Shown: one piece after another, positions 1-7,804 of the stretch
How the letters are laid out: the number at the start of each line of letters is the position of its first letter
How positions within the stretch are numbered: the stretch's first letter is position 1
From: CBDBCU01 sp965243185
GTDB taxonomy: Bacteria > Chloroflexota > Dehalococcoidia > Lucifugimonadales > UBA3495
NCBI GenBank assembly: GCA_965243185.1
Contig: OZ251531.1
Coordinates: 2,542,001 to 2,606,000, forward strand
Reading direction: 5' to 3'
DNA: 64,000 nt
The notes under the pieces: model-generated
Told to the model about the DNA's origin: nothing
The model's input: only the letters and a program-made list of their open reading frames with translations
The model's database searches: none
Program-made: the position numbers and the translations under genes

Positions 1-512
1 GCGTAGGGGACGCGGAAGGCGCCGGTGACGGCGTGGGTGGCAACATTGACGATAGCCCCGGACTGCTGGTTCAGCATATAGGGCAGGACGGCGCGGCAGC
101 ACCAAAGGGCAGTCCAGAAACTTTTGTTAATTTCGGCTTGAATCTGCTCCGGGGTGTAGTATTGGAAAGACTGGAACCAGATGGTGCCGCCGGCGACATT
201 AGCCAATACATCAATGCGGCCATATTCGGCGTGGGCGGCGGCCATTAACGCCTGGGCGTTTTCCCATTGGGAGAGTTCGCCGAGGGCAACAATGGCGGAG
301 CCGCCGAAGTCGCGGATTTCATCCCGCACCCGGTTGGCGGATGCGGCGACCATATCGCCGATGACGATGGCTGCGCCCTCTTGGGCCAGACGGCGGGCGG
401 TGGCGGCGCCGATGCCTTGCCCGGCACCGGTTACTACGGCGACCTGTCCCGCAAAACGCCGGGCGCCGGCGGCCTTGCGGTCGAGGACCTTTATTGTTGG
501 CTCATCGGGCAT
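1..512 (-). CDS. SDR dehydrogenase, BenD-like, 3' part beyond window
   Basis: Short-chain dehydrogenase/reductase truncated by the left window edge; 170 codons are visible from an ATG at 512. The Rossmann motif TGAGQGIG lies near residue 30, and the segment NVAGGTIWFQSF followed by LWCCRAVLPYM resembles 1,6-dihydroxycyclohexadiene-carboxylate dehydrogenase (BenD) of benzoate degradation. The last visible residues (RVPYA) include what should be the catalytic Tyr of YxxxK; the Lys lies outside the window. Assignment to SDR is firm. BenD-like substrate use is inferred from these segments only, and no benzoate dioxygenase genes are visible. Confidence 0.8.
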   Translation of the reverse strand, partial: MPDEPTIKVLDRKAAGARRFAGQVAVVTGAGQGIGAATARRLAQEGAAIVIGDMVAASANRVRDEIRDFGGSAIVALGELSQWENAQALMAAAHAEYGRIDVLANVAGGTIWFQSFQYYTPEQIQAEINKSFWTALWCCRAVLPYMLNQQSGAIVNVATHAVTGAFRVPY

Positions 513-581
513 TGCGCGCTCCTCTGGCGGCTGGATTGCCGGGGCCGGCAGTTCTGTCGCATTTTGGTGGTGGTGGGCGGC

Positions 582-770
582 TTACCACAAGCCCAAACTC
601 TTCATCACCTCCTCCGGTTCCCCCTCAACCAGTACGGTGGTGCCGCCTTTCAGGTGAACCTCCACAATGTGGTTGTTATCCGTCCCCTCCACCGCAGATA
701 CTTCCGCGGGGATGATAAACACATCCTCCCCCACACAACCGATAAACCTAACCGCCTTCCTTTTAACCAT
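582..770 (-). CDS. small FlbD-like protein, 62 aa
   Basis: A 62-residue protein with good SD support (GGAGGG five bases before the ATG). It alternates short beta-type stretches and ends with an EVMKSLGLW helix. The pattern (FIGCVGEDVFI, then VHLKGGTTVLVEGEPEEVM) resembles small FlbD-like proteins of about 60 residues, but no flagellar gene is nearby and many unrelated small proteins share this look. Function unknown. It lies between the truncated SDR gene and a perfect hairpin. Confidence 0.6.
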   Translation of the reverse strand: MVKRKAVRFIGCVGEDVFIIPAEVSAVEGTDNNHIVEVHLKGGTTVLVEGEPEEVMKSLGLW

Positions 771-796
771 TGCTGCCCTCCATAGTGTCTTTCTTG

Positions 797-828
797 CTAC
801 CCGGCCGCTGTCAACAGCGGCCGGGTAG
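797..828 (-). terminator. 14-bp perfect hairpin
   Basis: CTACCCGGCCGCTG (797-810), loop TCAA, and its exact complement (815-828). It starts 9 bases after the stop of the minus-strand gene 837-1214. There is no clear U tract, so it could equally be an mRNA-stabilising hairpin. Confidence 0.6.
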
Positions 829-836
829 GATTGGGG

Positions 837-1214
837 TTAGCGTATGGTAATGTCCGGATAATCCGAACCGTCAACGCCGTTGACATATTCAGAACCCGTC
901 AATTCAAGGCCGTTGCCGCACCAAAGGGCATCCCAGTGATCGGGGCGGGTTTCCCCAGCCGCATAAAACTTAACCCGCTTGCCGTCCATAGGCGGTTCGC
1001 TGTTGGCGCAACTGGACTCTACCTCTTGCCAATCGTAGTCACTCCGATAGATAACCGGCTCCCGACCGGATTCCCTTTCCGCCGCAAGGTAAGCGTCAAC
1101 CGACGCCTGGTCTTTCAGGATGTCCTCCGCCGAGGGTGCGCCGCAGGCGATGCTCGCCACAAGGATACCGGCGATAAGGATACCGCCGGCAAGCCGGGAT
1201 TTGATATGTGCCAT
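837..1214 (-). CDS. exported small protein, possible lipoprotein
   Basis: 125 residues. A GTG at 1223 is also in frame but overlaps the AGGAGG at 1223-1228; the ATG at 1214 has ideal 8-base spacing and was chosen. The N-terminus is basic (HIKSR) followed by a hydrophobic stretch ending in ASIAC, a weak lipobox, so it is probably exported and may be lipid-anchored. The mature part is acidic with two more cysteines (SSCANS, ALWCGNG) that could pair. No family recognised. It stands alone between a hairpin and the LLM gene. Confidence 0.65.
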   Translation of the reverse strand: MAHIKSRLAGGILIAGILVASIACGAPSAEDILKDQASVDAYLAAERESGREPVIYRSDYDWQEVESSCANSEPPMDGKRVKFYAAGETRPDHWDALWCGNGLELTGSEYVNGVDGSDYPDITIR

Positions 1215-1331
1215 TATTGGCACCTCCTAAAAAATTGCCTGCAAGCGATGGCGCCGATTATGGGCAATCCCTTAACAGGGCAATCCCTAATGTCTGGCTC
1301 CATCAGACGCTTACCAGTATAGTGGGGCCGG

Positions 1332-2411
1332 CTACTTGAAGGCCGGCATTACTTCCTGGGTCAGCAGTTGCAGGCTGCGGTGGACGGCGGCTTTGGGCAG
1401 CATACCGCCGGGGTTCAGTTCGGCGGTGAATCCGGTCAAGCCGAGCATTTCCTGATACTGACGCAGGCGGTCGATGACCCGCTCCGGGCTGCCGACGATT
1501 ACCTTGGTTTCAAGGATGTCATCGTAGGTCATTTTTTCCAGCCGATCGAGGCGGGCGCGGCGGGCTTCAATCTGTTCGGCGCCGCCGCTGGTATCGGACA
1601 AGGCTTCCTCAAAGCGTCCCTGCTGAAAGCGTTCCCGCATCCGCCGGAAGTAGCTTTCGATAGTTTCCCGGGGTTCCGCAATAGCGTCCTCCTCCCGGGG
1701 CGCGACATAGAGGGGGAAACGGACGGAGATGTCGCCGCTGGCGCCGGGATGGCCGGCAGCGCGCCAAGCCTGATGGTAGGATTTAAGGTTGGTTTCCAGT
1801 TCATAGACATCCATTCCGCGCATGGACAGGAAAATGGGAAAGCCGAGGTTGCCGACCCGGGCGAAGCTGTCGCCGCCGCTGGAGGCGATGCGGATTTTGG
1901 GATGGGGCTTCTGGTAAGGCAGGGGCGTCAGGCGGGCGTTGGTGATGTGATTGTATTTGCCTTCGTAGGAAAAGGGTTCGCCGCGCCAAGCTTGCAGGAT
2001 GATTTCGAGGGCTTCCTGAAAGCGTTCCCGGCTTTCGAGGTAGTCGATGCCCATCGTATCGTAGGCGCGGATGTTGCCGCTGCGGCCGACGCCGAATTCA
2101 AAGCGGCCCTGGCTGATTTGGTCCACGGTGGCGGCTTCCTCGGCAATTCGCAGGGGATGGACTAAGGGCAGGACGTGGACGGCAGAGCCGACGCGGATCT
2201 GCTGGGTGCGGGCGGCGATGGCGGCAGCGATGACCATTTGGGCGGAATGGACGGCGCGTTCCGGGGCGAAGTGGGTTTCGCCGAGCCAGACGGTATCCAA
2301 CCCCAAGTAGTCGGCTAAATCGACCAGCTCAAAGGTGTTGCGAAAGGCATCCTCGTGGGTGTCGCCTTGATGGACGGGGAAGTCGAGGAATACGCCAAAA
2401 TCCAAGGGCAT
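1332..2411 (-). CDS. LLM class flavin-dependent oxidoreductase
   Basis: 359-residue luciferase-like monooxygenase (bacterial luciferase/alkanal monooxygenase alpha family). Family features visible: N-terminal GVFLDFPV strand, TVWLGETHF, RIRVGSAV-type segment (QIRVGSAVHVLPL), GRFEFGVGRSG, and PHPKIRIASSGGDSF around the TIM-barrel flavin site. Such enzymes use FMN or F420 to oxidise diverse organic substrates; this substrate cannot be told. One of three LLM genes in the window. The SD is weak (GGAG nine bases upstream). It lies just downstream of an amidohydrolase on the same strand, suggesting a shared catabolic role. Confidence 0.9.
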   Translation of the reverse strand: MPLDFGVFLDFPVHQGDTHEDAFRNTFELVDLADYLGLDTVWLGETHFAPERAVHSAQMVIAAAIAARTQQIRVGSAVHVLPLVHPLRIAEEAATVDQISQGRFEFGVGRSGNIRAYDTMGIDYLESRERFQEALEIILQAWRGEPFSYEGKYNHITNARLTPLPYQKPHPKIRIASSGGDSFARVGNLGFPIFLSMRGMDVYELETNLKSYHQAWRAAGHPGASGDISVRFPLYVAPREEDAIAEPRETIESYFRRMRERFQQGRFEEALSDTSGGAEQIEARRARLDRLEKMTYDDILETKVIVGSPERVIDRLRQYQEMLGLTGFTAELNPGGMLPKAAVHRSLQLLTQEVMPAFK

Positions 2412-2542
2412 AGGGCTAACTCCGGGGGCAGGATGGGGTTACGGTGGCTTTGGGGCGGCATTTTATACCGGCGCAAGGATGGGGGCAAATCCGGGGGCGA
2501 TAACGGGACGGGCAACGGTAGCCGCCGTCCGTCCCGCCGGGT

Positions 2543-3361
2543 TTAAGCAGGCAAGTCCCAACCCAGCCAGTTGCAGAGGGCGCGGCCCATAATCAGCTCT
2601 TTGTCCGTTTCCGAAAGCCAGGGCAGTTCCTCGGTAAAGAGGGTGATGCACTGTTTCCACGAGCAGGGCATTCGGGTGATGTCCGTTCCCCAAAACATTC
2701 GCTCCGGGCCGAAGGCGTCATAGACTTGGTGGAGGTAGTCGTGGATGTTGGCGAAGGGGTAGGCTTGGCTGGAGTAGCTGGGGGCGCCGGTGGCTTTGAC
2801 GGCGACATTGGGGTATTGGGCGAGGGCGAGCAGGTCGGGGAGATTGGCCCACGCCGCTTCATCGGTAGCCGCGCCGCCGCGGCCGAAGTGGTCAACGATG
2901 AGTTTAACGCCGGGATTGCCCTCGGCAATGGGGCCGAGGGCGGGCAGAAAGGCGGAGCAAGCCAAGGCGACCGGCAAGCCGGCATCAGCGGCGGCCGGCC
3001 ACAGCCAATCCATCGTGCCATCGGTGGGCCAGGTCAGCATATAGGGCTGCTGAAAGGTAAAGCGCAAGCCCAACATTCCCGGCTGCTGTTTCCAGTCGGC
3101 GACCAGGGCGCGGCTTTCCGGTTGATCGAGGGGGAAGTTGCCCAGCACGGACAGGCGGTTGGGATATTGGGCGGCGGCGTCCACCGCCAGTTGGCCGGAG
3201 TTGGGATCCCAGCCCGGGGGGTGGATGATGGCGGCGTCCACGCCGGCTTCGTCCATTTCCCGCAGCAGGTCGGTTACGGAAAAGGAAGTAATTTGGCGGT
3301 GGGCCGGATTGGTGGGCAGCCCGGTAGCCCAGAGATGAACCTGGGCGTCAACGATTAGCAT
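2543..3361 (-). CDS. amidohydrolase family protein (TIM-barrel)
   Basis: 272 residues when started at the ATG at 3361, which has AGGAG seven bases upstream; the open frame continues further upstream but without SD or homology. It begins MLIVDAQVHLWATG, the first metal-binding strand of amidohydrolase-2 proteins (here QVH rather than HxH), and has later KLIVDHFGRGG and FWGTDITR segments with the His and Asp expected near the barrel end. These enzymes hydrolyse or decarboxylate aromatic or lactone substrates. Followed on the same strand by an LLM oxidoreductase. Confidence 0.85.
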   Translation of the reverse strand: MLIVDAQVHLWATGLPTNPAHRQITSFSVTDLLREMDEAGVDAAIIHPPGWDPNSGQLAVDAAAQYPNRLSVLGNFPLDQPESRALVADWKQQPGMLGLRFTFQQPYMLTWPTDGTMDWLWPAAADAGLPVALACSAFLPALGPIAEGNPGVKLIVDHFGRGGAATDEAAWANLPDLLALAQYPNVAVKATGAPSYSSQAYPFANIHDYLHQVYDAFGPERMFWGTDITRMPCSWKQCITLFTEELPWLSETDKELIMGRALCNWLGWDLPA

Positions 3362-3479
3362 AGCCTGCTCCTTTGGGGGCGGTGTAAGGCGGTTCGCCCG
3401 GTAGGTTTTTGCCGGTGGGAAAGGGGGATTATACACTATTTCTACCGGCAGGGGGGAGCGGGCTATGGCAGAACGGCGG

Positions 3480-5063
3480 CTAGCCGACCAGCATTTTGTC
3501 TTGGGTGTCGCCGACGAGGGAGCGGGGGTCAACGGGCGGCAATACCGGCCGTTCTGCCTGTTGCAGCATTTCCTGGACGCTCAGCACTTGCATTTTGGGA
3601 TATTCCTGCCGGCCGCCGTCCCGGGTATTGAGAGTTACCCGTCCCTGTTCAGCGGCGAAAACCCGCAGGGATGGCGGCGGCGGGTACAGGCTGACCATTA
3701 TCGACATGGGGGCGTGCAGTCCCCGGTTCTGCATGGCCGTTTGGGCGCCAAGCAATTGGTCCAGATCGGGGCGGCCGATGGCGTTACGGTGCATCTTTAC
3801 TTGCATCGGGATGATTATGCCCTCGTTGCAGTCCAGGTCGATGGCGCCGAAATAGCGGGCGTCAACCCCGCCATCGCCGGTTTTCTGCTGGTTGGGGACG
3901 GCGTTAAGCAGAGCGGCTATTTTGTCCTCAGCCCAAGCCCAGCCCGGCACGCCATCGGCGGCTTGTCCGCGCGGCATTAAGGCGCGTTCCTCGAAATGCT
4001 CCCAATTAAAGTCGTCCCAATCGAGTCCGTACACCGTCGGCACAAAGCCTTGGCCCCGGGATTCCAGCCGCTGCTGCATTACCCGCACGGCAATGCCGCT
4101 GGTGTCGATGCCGAGGTACTTGCGGCTCAGCTCAGCTGCGGCGTCCGCGGTCGTGCCGCAGCCGCAAAAGGGATCCAACACCAGATCGCCCGGATTGGAC
4201 GACGCTTCGATGATTCGATCCAGCAAGGCTAACGGCTTTTGCGTGGGATAGCCGACGATTTCCTCACCGTAAGGGCGGGGAATGCTGCGCCACCAGTCCT
4301 CGACGACTTTGCCTTTGGGGTTAGGCTTGTAGGTCTTGCCCGGCGCGCGGGTATCATCGCCGGCAAAGACGGTGGACTTGTAGTCGGAGTCGTAAGGAAT
4401 CCGCACCCGCTCTTTGTTAAAGAGGTAATCTTTGGTTTTGCTGTAGCGGAAAATAGTATCGTGCTTCCGGGGGAAGTCTTTTTTAGGCTGACCGCCGCCG
4501 GAGTAGCACCAGACAATTTCATTGCGGAAATTGTCCGCGCCAAAAACGGTATCCAGCAAAATCCGCAGGTAGGCGTTGGCGTGGGGGTCGCAATGGAGAT
4601 AGATACTCCCGGTAGGTTTCAAGACCCGATGGAGTTCCCGCAAGCGGCCGGCCATAAAGACGGCATAGGCGGCCATGGGGGATTTATCTCCGGCTTGCAG
4701 GCGGATACCGCGCAGGCAATCCAGCAACTTCCCGTGGGGGAAACGCTGAAAGGCGTTCTCAGTCGCCACATTCCAGCGCCAGATGTCCCGCAGTTGGGCT
4801 TCCACCCGGCCTTTGTCGCGAAAGGCGGCCACATAAAAGTGGTTGCCGTTAAAGGGCGGGTCAAGGTAAATGAGGTCAACGCTTTCGTCCGGGAGTTCGC
4901 GGAGGACTTGCAGATTGTCGCCGTGAACCAGCACTTGGCCGGCCAGGTAGCGGTGGGCCGGCTCCATAGCAGCGAGGGCTTCGGCCACGCGGGCATCAAT
5001 CCACGCCCGGTCGGCCGGGGTGAAATGCTTGGTAAGTTCGCGGTACGGGTAATGTCCGCTCAT
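3480..5063 (-). CDS. DNA methyltransferase fused to Mrr-like nuclease domain
   Basis: 527 residues. Residues 40-345 are an N4/N6 DNA methyltransferase of beta-type order: catalytic DPPF at 68-71 comes before the AdoMet motif DPFCGCGTT at 297-304. After it, residues 375-465 resemble an Mrr-type PD-(D/E)xK nuclease: GDGGVDA at 396-402 and PMQVK ending at 423, then GRPDLDQLLGAQ. This suggests a single-chain modification and restriction enzyme, though the domain could act only in DNA recognition. The ATG overlaps the stop of a RelE-like toxin gene by four bases (ATGA, 5060-5063), so translation is probably coupled. Site specificity unknown. Confidence 0.85.
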   Translation of the reverse strand: MSGHYPYRELTKHFTPADRAWIDARVAEALAAMEPAHRYLAGQVLVHGDNLQVLRELPDESVDLIYLDPPFNGNHFYVAAFRDKGRVEAQLRDIWRWNVATENAFQRFPHGKLLDCLRGIRLQAGDKSPMAAYAVFMAGRLRELHRVLKPTGSIYLHCDPHANAYLRILLDTVFGADNFRNEIVWCYSGGGQPKKDFPRKHDTIFRYSKTKDYLFNKERVRIPYDSDYKSTVFAGDDTRAPGKTYKPNPKGKVVEDWWRSIPRPYGEEIVGYPTQKPLALLDRIIEASSNPGDLVLDPFCGCGTTADAAAELSRKYLGIDTSGIAVRVMQQRLESRGQGFVPTVYGLDWDDFNWEHFEERALMPRGQAADGVPGWAWAEDKIAALLNAVPNQQKTGDGGVDARYFGAIDLDCNEGIIIPMQVKMHRNAIGRPDLDQLLGAQTAMQNRGLHAPMSIMVSLYPPPPSLRVFAAEQGRVTLNTRDGGRQEYPKMQVLSVQEMLQQAERPVLPPVDPRSLVGDTQDKMLVG

Positions 5064-5452
5064 CCGATTAAACCCTCCCGGCGTAGTATCGCCAAGTGTT
5101 CGTCATAGAGGTCGTCGGCTTGGCGGACAAAACGCGGGTAAAAGCGGTCGTTCCCGGTCTTGTCGCCGCCGATAATCAAAATAGCCGACCGCCGCGGGTC
5201 AAAGGCGCAAAAGATACGCAACGGGCGGCCGCCGCTTTGTACCCGCAATTCCCGCATATTGCTATGGCGGGAACTGCGAATTCCAGAGGAATGGGGAAAG
5301 TCCAAATTCGGGCCTCTTCTCCCCAGGAGATCAACACCGAAGTCAACGGAACGCTGCTCCGCCAGTGTAAGGTCATCCCACCACTGACTGAACTGGTCAG
5401 TGTATTCTACATCCCAAACATAAGGGGACTCCGCGCCGCCCATCATTGCCAT
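5060..5452 (-). CDS. RelE/HigB-type toxin-like protein
   Basis: 130 residues. The segment MRELRVQSGGRPLRIFCAFD, then ILIIGGDKTGND and FVRQADDLYDEHL, is the hallmark of the RelE/ParE superfamily Gp49/HigB branch, usually a ribosome-dependent mRNA interferase. Its partner is normally a downstream Xre-type antitoxin; here the overlapping downstream gene is instead a methyltransferase-nuclease fusion, and no antitoxin gene is visible on either side. Start: the first of three in-frame ATGs at 5452 is used; none has a strong SD. Confidence 0.85.
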   Translation of the reverse strand: MAMMGGAESPYVWDVEYTDQFSQWWDDLTLAEQRSVDFGVDLLGRRGPNLDFPHSSGIRSSRHSNMRELRVQSGGRPLRIFCAFDPRRSAILIIGGDKTGNDRFYPRFVRQADDLYDEHLAILRREGLIG

Positions 5453-5643
5453 TGCTGCTATTGTCCCGGATTATTGGGGTTTAGTCAACGGGGTTGGCAA
5501 CAGCCGGCAAGCAAACTCCGCTGACCGCATACTGTATCCGGCGGCGAGTTCAGGAGGGGCAGAAAAGAGCGGGGTTATTTCCGGATGCCGCCGGCGGATG
5601 GGGCATTGCGGCAACTTCCAGCGTAAGGGTTGGGATGGGGAAA

Positions 5644-5668
5644 GGGGGCAACCATCACGGTTGCCCCC
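5644..5668 (-). terminator. 10-bp hairpin after 5692-6021 gene
   Basis: GGGGGCAACC (5644-5653), loop ATCAC, then the exact complement (5659-5668). It lies 23 bases past the stop of the minus-strand gene, with only a short T run (TTTCCCC on the minus strand), so termination efficiency is uncertain. Confidence 0.55.
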
Positions 5669-5691
5669 AAGATTTTTCCGGGCGGTCGGGA

Positions 5692-6021
5692 CTAGGTTAC
5701 GGCAACGCCGCGCTCGGTGAGCTTGTCCGGGGTCGCCACTTCGTAGAGTTCCAGGACATACTCGTCGAGGAGGGCCTGCAACTGGGGGTTATACTCCAGG
5801 ACCGCCGGGGGGATTTGGGAGAACCAGTTGGGTTCGATGGCGTCCTGCGTCCACTCGGCATAGACGGAGTTGGGGGTGCCGGGCAGACCCTGGCCGCCGA
5901 TGTAGACCGTGGCCTTGCTGCGCCCCTTTTCCTCGTACGCCTGACAAATGCGGGCCAGCAGGCCGGCTACTTTCCACGCCTGCCCCGGCTTGGTTCGGCA
6001 AACCCGCCGTACCATATACAT
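5692..6021 (-). CDS. hypothetical protein, possible dimeric alpha-beta barrel
   Basis: 109 residues from the ATG at 6021, chosen because GGAGG lies seven bases upstream; a second ATG two codons later is possible. The opening MYMVRRVCRTKPGQAWKVA followed by a helix and a VYAEWTQD strand recalls ferredoxin-like dimeric barrel proteins (antibiotic-biosynthesis monooxygenase or NIPSNAP type), but this is a fold guess. The C-terminal third is helical and acidic (LLDEYVLELYEV). Divergent from the SDR gene at 6185, so the two may share a control region. Confidence 0.6.
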   Translation of the reverse strand: MYMVRRVCRTKPGQAWKVAGLLARICQAYEEKGRSKATVYIGGQGLPGTPNSVYAEWTQDAIEPNWFSQIPPAVLEYNPQLQALLDEYVLELYEVATPDKLTERGVAVT

Positions 6022-6184
6022 AAGGGAGCCTCCTTTGGGTAAGATGGGGGCATTATATAGCACGGCAGCCCTTTTTGCCAGACCCGTATTGCCGCCAATA
6101 GGCAGCGGTAGCATAATGGCGGCAAAACCGGCGGGAGCCGCCGGGCAAAGGCCGCCGGGTAAATAAGGGCGGATTAAGGAGCGG

Positions 6185-6931
6185 ATGATGGAATTGACCG
6201 GAAAGACAGCGTTAGTTACCGGGGCGGGCCGCAACATTGGGCGGGCGATTGCCCTGGCGTTGGCTGCGGAAGGCGCGGATGTGGTGGTAAATGTGCGCGC
6301 CAATGCGGCCGATGGCGAGACGGTGGCGGCGGAAATCGCCGCGCTGGGCCGGCAGTCGCTGGCTTTGCTGGCGGATGTGGGCGACCGGGCGGCGTTGGAG
6401 CAGCTGCTGGATACCGCCCTGGAGCGGTTCGGGCGGCTGGACATTGTGGTGAACAATGCCTCGGTGCGGCCGCATAAGCCCTTTACCGAAATGACTTATG
6501 ACGATTGGCGGGGAGTGCTGGCTACGGACCTGGATGCAGCTTTTATCACGGCCCGGGCCGCCGCGCCGGGGATGATTGAGCAGGGTTGGGGGCGCATTGT
6601 GAACATCGGCGGTTTGCAAGCCCATCAGGGTACGCACGGCGGGGCGCATATTTCGGCGGCTAAAGTGGGATTGGAAGGCTTTACCCGGGCCTTGGCTACG
6701 GAACTGGGGCCGCAAGGCATCCGGGTCAACTGCGTTGTGCCGGGGATGATTGACACTACCCGGGAGGGGGCGACGACGACGCGCGCGGCTAACCGGCTGG
6801 CCGGGATTCCGTCCGGGCGGATGGGGCATACCGCCGACATTGCCAATTTGTGCCGCTTTCTCTGCACCGCTGCCGGCGACTACATCAGCGGCCAGACGAT
6901 TCATGTCAACGGCGGGGAACGGGGGTATTAG
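6185..6931 (+). CDS. SDR family protein lacking catalytic Tyr and Ser
   Basis: 248 residues, FabG-like. Cofactor motif TGAGRNIG at 12-19 and NNAS at 90-93 are intact, and the C-terminus has the usual VNCVVPGMIDT and ISGQTIHVNGG segments. The active site is not canonical: YxxxK reads as IxxxK (AHISAAK, Ile156 and Lys160, with His155 beside it), and the expected Ser is Gly in IVNIGGL. It may use His155 or another residue, or may bind nucleotide without reducing. Two adjacent ATGs exist: 6188 has better spacing from AGGAG (6177-6181) than 6185. Confidence 0.88.
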   Translation: MMELTGKTALVTGAGRNIGRAIALALAAEGADVVVNVRANAADGETVAAEIAALGRQSLALLADVGDRAALEQLLDTALERFGRLDIVVNNASVRPHKPFTEMTYDDWRGVLATDLDAAFITARAAAPGMIEQGWGRIVNIGGLQAHQGTHGGAHISAAKVGLEGFTRALATELGPQGIRVNCVVPGMIDTTREGATTTRAANRLAGIPSGRMGHTADIANLCRFLCTAAGDYISGQTIHVNGGERGY

Positions 6932-6941
6932 CCGGCCGCTG

Positions 6942-6950
6942 TGCTATAAT
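6942..6950 (+). promoter_or_regulatory. extended -10 promoter for VOC gene
   Basis: TGCTATAAT, an extended -10 element, 45 bases before the ATG at 6996. No convincing -35 is seen at the usual distance. Confidence 0.6.
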
Positions 6951-6995
6951 TCCGGGGAGGATGCCCTAACCTGTGCAGCTTACGGGAGGTCAGCA

Positions 6996-7457
6996 ATGGC
7001 AACGCAAACTATGGCACCGTCCCAAGCAATCCAAGCCGCCCAAGCCGTGGCCCAACCTTTGGTGACCATCACGGCGATGGACCATATCGTCCTGCGGGTG
7101 CGGGATGTGGAGGAATCGCTGCGGTTCTATTCGCAGCTGCTGGGTCTGCCCACGGAACGGGTTTCCCAGTGGCGGGCCGGGGAGATTCGGTTTCCGTCGG
7201 TGCGATTGAACGCCGACACCATCATTGACCTGTTTGCCAGCGACCAGGAGCCGATTGGCAAGGAGGGGCGGCGCAATCAGGATCATTTCTGTATGGTGAT
7301 TGCGGCGACGGATATGGAGCGGCTCAAGGCGGATTTTGAGGCGTTGGGCGTGGGGATCCAAGCCGGGCCGGGCAAGCGGTGGGGCGCCCACGGCGATGGC
7401 ATTTCCCTTTACATCTATGACCCGGATGACAATGTGGTGGAGCTGCGGCACTATTAA
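6996..7457 (+). CDS. VOC family glyoxalase/dioxygenase-like protein
   Basis: 153 residues from the ATG at 6996 (GGGAGGT upstream); the open frame reaches further 5' but overlaps the SDR gene. A single vicinal-oxygen-chelate module: MDHIVLRVRDVEESLRFY strand-helix, then LIKDLFA-like strand (TIIDLFASDQ), DHFCMVIAA, and a final YIYDPDDNVVELRHY. The His of MDH, the His of DHF and the Glu of VVEL match metal ligands of glyoxalase I-like enzymes. Reaction unknown. Follows the SDR gene but has its own -10 element and is closed by a hairpin. Confidence 0.88.
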   Translation: MATQTMAPSQAIQAAQAVAQPLVTITAMDHIVLRVRDVEESLRFYSQLLGLPTERVSQWRAGEIRFPSVRLNADTIIDLFASDQEPIGKEGRRNQDHFCMVIAATDMERLKADFEALGVGIQAGPGKRWGAHGDGISLYIYDPDDNVVELRHY

Positions 7458-7471
7458 GCCGCCAGTCAATC

Positions 7472-7503
7472 AGGGCGGGAGCGGCGGCCGTTGCTCCCGC
7501 CCT
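7472..7503 (+). terminator. 11-bp hairpin after VOC gene
   Basis: AGGGCGGGAGC (7472-7482), a 10-base loop, and its complement (7493-7503), 15 bases after the VOC stop. No U tract. Confidence 0.5.
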
Positions 7504-7534
7504 AATGGAACGCCAGAGGGCAAAGGAGTAGGCG

Positions 7535-7804
7535 ATGCCGGACAACGGTTTTACGACTAAAGAGGTAGTGGCCCGGGGCAAGGAAATCTACCGGGAGCAA
7601 ATCCAGGAGCTGGTGGAACCCCAGGAGAAGGGGAAGTTCATAGCCATCGACATCTTGACCGGGGACTACGCGGTTGACGCGGAGCATATCGGCGCCGTCC
7701 GACTGCTGCGGAAACGGCGGCCGGATGCGGAGATGTATGTCGGAAAGGTAGGCTACCCGTCGGCCTATCAGTTCCGGCGGCCTTTTAGCGTCCCTAATGA
7801 TTAG
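7535..7804 (+). CDS. small protein paired with retropepsin-like gene
   Basis: 89 residues; AGGAG nine bases before the ATG. N-terminal helix with EIYREQIQELVEP, then KFIAIDILTGDYAVDAEHI and LLRKRRPDAEMYVGKVG. This type of small protein is commonly seen directly upstream of clan AA aspartic protease genes; its role is unknown, with an antitoxin or substrate/adaptor role among the possibilities. Its last eight bases overlap the next gene's start, so the two are almost certainly co-translated. Confidence 0.75.
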   Translation: MPDNGFTTKEVVARGKEIYREQIQELVEPQEKGKFIAIDILTGDYAVDAEHIGAVRLLRKRRPDAEMYVGKVGYPSAYQFRRPFSVPND

